Shown here piece by piece: positions 13,406 through 16,002 of a DNA stretch of 16,002 nucleotides. A program made the translations under genes and the position numbers. Origin of the DNA: Betaproteobacteria bacterium (GTDB lineage: Bacteria > Pseudomonadota > Gammaproteobacteria > Burkholderiales > SG8-39). The DNA is taken from positions 1 through 16,002 of the forward strand of contig SCUH01000078.1 of assembly GCA_004298295.1 (NCBI GenBank), given 5' to 3'. The notes below the pieces were generated by a model, which was not told the origin of the DNA, did no database searches, and saw only the letters and a program-made list of their open reading frames with translations. Numbering within the stretch: position 1 is the first letter of the stretch; every line of letters starts with the position of its first letter.

Positions 13406-13999
13406 ATGCGCAACCGGATCGCTGCCGCCGCCGCGAGGATCATGGCCGAGGATGGTGTCGACGATTTTGCGTTGGCCAAGCGCAAGGCCGCGCGCCGCCT
13501 CGGCGCAGGCGATACCCAGGCCCTGCCGCGCAATGACGAAATCGAAGCGGAGCTGCGCGCCTACCGCGCGCTTTATCAGGCCGAGGAGCACCCGGCCCAG
13601 ATCGCGGCCTTGCGGCGCGCGGCCCTGGAGGCCATGCGCGCGCTCGAGCGCTTCAATCCCTACCTCACCGGAGCGGTGCTGAAGGGCATTGCCGGGCCGC
13701 ATGCCGCCGTCGAGCTGCAGCTCTTTCCCGTGAATCCCAAGGAAGTCGAGCTCTTCCTCCTCGAGCACGGAATCGTCTATTCGACCGCAGAGGCGCGGCG
13801 CTATGCGGGCGGTCGCGCCCACGCTGCCACCATCCTGACGCTCGACTGGCAAGGCACGACCCTCCGGCTTTCGGTGTTCGATCATCGCGATGAGCGCATC
13901 GTGCTCAAGACCTCGCTCGCGGGAAGGACCCTCGAGCGGGCGGGCATCCGCGAAGTGTGCGCGCTGCTGGCGGGAGAAGATGGCTTTGCGCAGACGTGA
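13406..13999 (+). CDS. Conserved-looking protein with TetR-like N-terminus and nucleotidyltransferase-like domain
   Basis: A 197-residue soluble protein of uncertain function. Residues 1-35 (MRNRIAAAAARIMAEDGVDD and following) resemble the first helices of a TetR-type DNA-binding domain. Residues 36-80 are helical and charged. Residues 83-107 look like the opening of a nucleotidyltransferase fold: FNPYLTGAVLKGIAG, then AVELQLF. The usual Asp-x-Asp/Glu pair would fall at residues 103-105, which read Glu-Leu-Gln, so catalysis may be lost. I recall similar betaproteobacterial proteins labelled nucleotidyltransferase, but could not check this. Start at 13406 is chosen for AGGGA four bases upstream; 13379 would add nine residues. 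The 3' end overlaps the tlpA-like gene by 20 bp. It is divergent from mpl. Confidence 0.85.
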   Translation: MRNRIAAAAARIMAEDGVDDFALAKRKAARRLGAGDTQALPRNDEIEAELRAYRALYQAEEHPAQIAALRRAALEAMRALERFNPYLTGAVLKGIAGPHAAVELQLFPVNPKEVELFLLEHGIVYSTAEARRYAGGRAHAATILTLDWQGTTLRLSVFDHRDERIVLKTSLAGRTLERAGIREVCALLAGEDGFAQT

Positions 14000-14519
14000 A
14001 GCGCTGGCACTGGCCGGCGTTGCGCTTGCAGCCGCGATGGCCGGGTTTGTCCTCGGCCCGCGACTGCTGCAGCGCGATTCCGGCGAGGCCGCGTCCATCG
14101 CCGCGGCCAGGTTCCAAGATCTGGCCGGCGCTACTCGCAGCCTGTCGGAGTGGAACGGCCGGATCCGACTGCTGAATTTTTGGGCGACCTGGTGTGCCCC
14201 GTGCCGCGAGGAGATCCCCATGCTCATGGAGCTGAGAGCAGAATACTCGCAATTCGGGGTCGAAGTCGTAGGTATCGCCATCGATATGGCTTCCAAAGTT
14301 TCAGATTACGTCAGAAAGATGCGGATCGATTATCCAATCCTCGTGGCTGACGCGGGGGGCCTTGACCTGATGCGCAGTCTGGGCAACACAGCCGGCGGGC
14401 TGCCGTATACGGTCTTGCTGGACCGGCAAGGAAATCCCGTCCGGCGTAAACTTGGCGCGCTTCGGCGCGATGAATTGCTTGCGATGCTGAAACCCCTGCT
14501 GGCGCGGCCGACGACCTAG
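13980..14519 (+). CDS. TlpA-like membrane-anchored thiol-disulfide oxidoreductase
   Basis: A 179-residue thioredoxin-fold protein. The N-terminus has Arg-Arg-Arg followed by a hydrophobic stretch (about residues 8-29), giving a signal anchor or Tat-like signal, so the catalytic domain should face the periplasm. The active site is NFWATWCAPCREEIPML (66-82) with Cys72 and Cys75, and the cis-Pro loop is GGLPYTVLLDRQGNP (about 138-152). This is the TlpA/ResA type, usually a reductant for cytochrome c maturation or periplasmic cysteines; the partner cannot be told here. The ATG at 13980 has GGGAG three bases upstream and lies inside the previous gene's end (20 bp overlap). Codons AGA, GTA, TCA and CCA cluster in the 14235-14340 part. 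Confidence 0.92.
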   Translation: MALRRREALALAGVALAAAMAGFVLGPRLLQRDSGEAASIAAARFQDLAGATRSLSEWNGRIRLLNFWATWCAPCREEIPMLMELRAEYSQFGVEVVGIAIDMASKVSDYVRKMRIDYPILVADAGGLDLMRSLGNTAGGLPYTVLLDRQGNPVRRKLGALRRDELLAMLKPLLARPTT

Positions 14520-14557
14520 CCTGGCAACAGACGCGGGGATTGGCATCGAAAAGTCGA

Positions 14558-14563
14558 TAAAAT
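14558..14563 (+). promoter_or_regulatory. Candidate -10 box upstream of aroQ
   Basis: TAAAAT matches five of six positions of TATAAT and lies 18 bases before the aroQ ATG. A 5 bp inverted repeat ATCGA-AAAG-TCGAT (14545-14558) runs up to and touches it. The -35 region is poor. The 62 bp gap after the tlpA-like gene has no terminator-like hairpin with a T run, so aroQ may also be read from upstream. Confidence 0.4.
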
Positions 14564-14581
14564 GCAGTCTAAATCACAAGA

Positions 14582-15040
14582 ATGGCTAGCAACTCCCTAA
14601 AACCTGAACGGTTGGTCCTGGTTCTGCATGGACCGAACCTGAACCTCTTGGGTACGCGTGAGCCCGAGATCTATGGTCGCGAAACCCTGGCCACAATCAA
14701 CCGCCGCCTCGCTTCCAGTGCCCGCGCGGCCTCCGTTCGCCTGCAGGCCTATCAAAGCAATCACGAGGGCGAGCTGATCGATCGGGTGCAGCAGGCGGGA
14801 CGGGAAGGCGCGGCGTTCATCATCATCAATCCGGCGGGCTACACCCATACGAGCGTCGCGTTGCGCGATGCGCTCGCGGCGGTACGGATTCCGTTCGTCG
14901 AGGTCCACCTCTCGAACATCCACGCGCGCGAACCGTTCCGCCGTCAGTCCCTGCTCGCCGAGATTGCGGTCGGTACGATTTGCGGGCTGGGGAGCCGCGG
15001 ATACGACCTTGCCCTTGCCTATGCGCTGAGCAGGACCTGA
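14582..15040 (+). CDS. aroQ: Type II 3-dehydroquinate dehydratase
   Basis: A 152-residue type II dehydroquinase, converting 3-dehydroquinate to 3-dehydroshikimate by anti elimination. The signature VLHGPNLNLLGTREPEIYG (residues 14-32) carries the lid Arg26 and catalytic Tyr31. INPAGYTHTSVALRDAL (82-98) and EVHLSNIHAREPFR (107-120, with His109) complete the active site. Length is typical for this dodecameric family. The ATG at 14582 is the family start region, although its Shine-Dalgarno sequence is weak (AAG). It lies 38 bp before accB, an arrangement common in proteobacteria, and is probably cotranscribed with it. AroE, the next enzyme of the pathway, is encoded about 6.5 kb away on the other strand. 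Confidence 0.97.
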   Translation: MASNSLKPERLVLVLHGPNLNLLGTREPEIYGRETLATINRRLASSARAASVRLQAYQSNHEGELIDRVQQAGREGAAFIIINPAGYTHTSVALRDALAAVRIPFVEVHLSNIHAREPFRRQSLLAEIAVGTICGLGSRGYDLALAYALSRT

Positions 15041-15078
15041 GCGCGGCGCCCCCAACGGTGGCCGCGGGAGACTATCCG

Positions 15079-15528
15079 ATGGATCTGCGCAAGCTGAAGA
15101 AATTGATCGATCTGGTGCAGGAATCCGGCATTGCCGAGCTGGAGATCACCGAGGGCGAGGAACGCGTCAAGATCGTCAAGGGGGGCGAACTGGCGCCCGC
15201 GCTTTGGGCGGCGGCGCAGGGCCCGCCGTCTGCCGCGGCGCTGGCGCCGTCGGTCGCTGCGCCCGGCACGGCGGAATCCGCACCGCAACCACTGGGCCAT
15301 GTGATCAAGGCCCCGATCGTGGGGACGTTCTACCGCGCCGCCGCACCGACCGCCAACCCCTTCGTCGAAATCGGCCAGTCGGTGAAGGAGGGCCAGACGA
15401 TCTGCATCATCGAGGCGATGAAATTGATGAACGAGATCGAGGCCGACGCCGCCGGCGTCATCAAGGCGATCCTGGTCGAGAACGGTCAGCCGGTGGAGTA
15501 CGGCCAGCCGCTCTTTCTGCTCGGCTGA
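15079..15528 (+). CDS. accB: Biotin carboxyl carrier protein of acetyl-CoA carboxylase
   Basis: A 149-residue BCCP. The N-terminal helix (MDLRKLKKLIDLVQESGIAE) is the usual oligomerisation region, followed by an Ala/Pro-rich flexible linker (about residues 38-72) and the biotinyl domain (about 74-149). The biotinylation site is IIEAMKLMNEIEAD (110-123) with Lys115 as the modified residue, and the family's thumb region (about 85-95) precedes it. The ATG has GGGAG eight bases upstream; an in-frame extension to 14980 overlaps aroQ and was rejected. AccC follows after one base. The pair forms the biotin carboxylase half of the enzyme that makes malonyl-CoA for fatty acid synthesis; accA and accD are not in the window. 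Confidence 0.98.
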   Translation: MDLRKLKKLIDLVQESGIAELEITEGEERVKIVKGGELAPALWAAAQGPPSAAALAPSVAAPGTAESAPQPLGHVIKAPIVGTFYRAAAPTANPFVEIGQSVKEGQTICIIEAMKLMNEIEADAAGVIKAILVENGQPVEYGQPLFLLG

Positions 15529-15529
15529 C

Positions 15530-16002
15530 GTGTTCGAGAAAATCCTCATCGCGAATCGCGGCGAGATCGCGCTGCGCATCCAGCGCGCGTGCCGCGAGAT
15601 GGGCATCCGCACGGTGGTGGTGTACTCGGTCGCCGACACCGAGGCGAAGTACGTCAAACTCGCAGACGAGTCCGTCTGCATCGGCCCGCCGGCGGCGGCA
15701 CTCAGCTACCTCAACATCCCGTCGATCATCAGCGCGGCCGAGGTGACCGACGCCGAGGCGATCCACCCCGGCTACGGCTTTCTTTCGGAGAACGCCGATT
15801 TTGCCGAGAAGGTCGAGGGCTCGGGGTTCGTGTTCATCGGACCGCGCCCGGAAAACATCCGCCTCATGGGGGACAAGGTCAACGCCAAGCAGGCGATGCT
15901 CAAGGCCGGCGTGCCCTGCGTGCCGGGCTCTGAAGGCGTGCTGCCCGAGGATCCGAAGGAGATCGTGCGCATCGCACGGCGCATCGGCTACCCGGTGATC
16001 AT
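15530..16002 (+). CDS. accC: Biotin carboxylase subunit of acetyl-CoA carboxylase, 5' part (cut by window edge)
   Basis: The first 157 codons of an ATP-grasp biotin carboxylase, which carboxylates biotin on AccB using ATP and bicarbonate. Motifs are KILIANRGEIALRI (residues 4-17), AIHPGYGFLSENADFA (78-92 region), FIGPRPENIRLMGDK (102-116, with the ATP-binding Lys116) and AGVPCVPGSEG (126-136). It aligns without gaps to the E. coli N-terminus as I remember it. The start is GTG at 15530, one base after the accB TGA, with no Shine-Dalgarno sequence of its own, so reinitiation by ribosomes leaving accB is likely. The gene continues past base 16002. Confidence 0.97.
   Translation, partial: MFEKILIANRGEIALRIQRACREMGIRTVVVYSVADTEAKYVKLADESVCIGPPAAALSYLNIPSIISAAEVTDAEAIHPGYGFLSENADFAEKVEGSGFVFIGPRPENIRLMGDKVNAKQAMLKAGVPCVPGSEGVLPEDPKEIVRIARRIGYPVI

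Noticed and set aside
13297..13533. A 79-residue N-terminal extension of Mpl
   Set aside because: The extension overlaps the divergent gene and promoter region and has no family match; the TTG at 13296 gives the canonical N-terminus.
1..16002. Mobile elements, CRISPR arrays, tRNA genes or a defence island
   Set aside because: No terminal inverted repeats, transposase or integrase motifs, spaced repeats or tRNA-like cloverleaf were seen; the window is almost wholly filled with conserved chromosomal genes.

Overview
The window is a gene-dense, high-GC stretch (mostly about 65-70% GC by eye) of a bacterial chromosome. Protein motifs and gene order (rubredoxin-yqgE-ruvX-pyrR-pyrB divergent from thiD-thiE-hemL; RNase II-tonB-aroE-mtgA; tlpA-aroQ-accB-accC) point to a betaproteobacterium. 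The order or genus cannot be fixed from the sequence alone. I support 22 protein-coding genes, two of them cut by the window edges. I see no tRNA, rRNA, insertion sequence, phage gene, CRISPR array or long repeat. No gap between genes exceeds 109 bp, so there is no stretch over 300 bases without a gene.

Layout. (1) 1-2142, minus strand: rubredoxin, yqgE, ruvX, pyrR and pyrB (cut at base 1). The last four overlap end to start, so this looks like one operon that ends in pyrimidine synthesis. (2) 2228-4946, plus strand: thiD, thiE and hemL, joined by two ATGA stop/start overlaps; thiamine assembly followed by the first committed porphyrin step. (3) 4941-13296, minus strand: read in transcription order, mpl, a small three-helix membrane protein, an yqiA-type esterase, an RNase II-family exonuclease, a TonB-like protein, aroE, mtgA, a 45-residue membrane peptide and mgtE. 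Gaps are 75 bp or less, so this may be one nine-gene unit or a few nested ones; cell wall recycling and synthesis (mpl, mtgA) and shikimate synthesis (aroE) are its recognisable themes. (4) 13406-16002, plus strand: a nucleotidyltransferase-like protein overlapping a tlpA-like thioredoxin, then aroQ, accB and accC (cut at the right edge), giving a second shikimate step and the biotin half of acetyl-CoA carboxylase.

Most of the content is housekeeping. The less described items are the 45-residue single-helix protein translationally coupled to the magnesium transporter gene mgtE, the protein at 13406-13999 that joins a TetR-like N-terminal stretch to a nucleotidyltransferase-like fold lacking the usual acidic pair, the compact divergent promoter region between it and mpl, and the three-helix membrane protein downstream of mpl. 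I found no clear defence, mobile or secondary-metabolite system.
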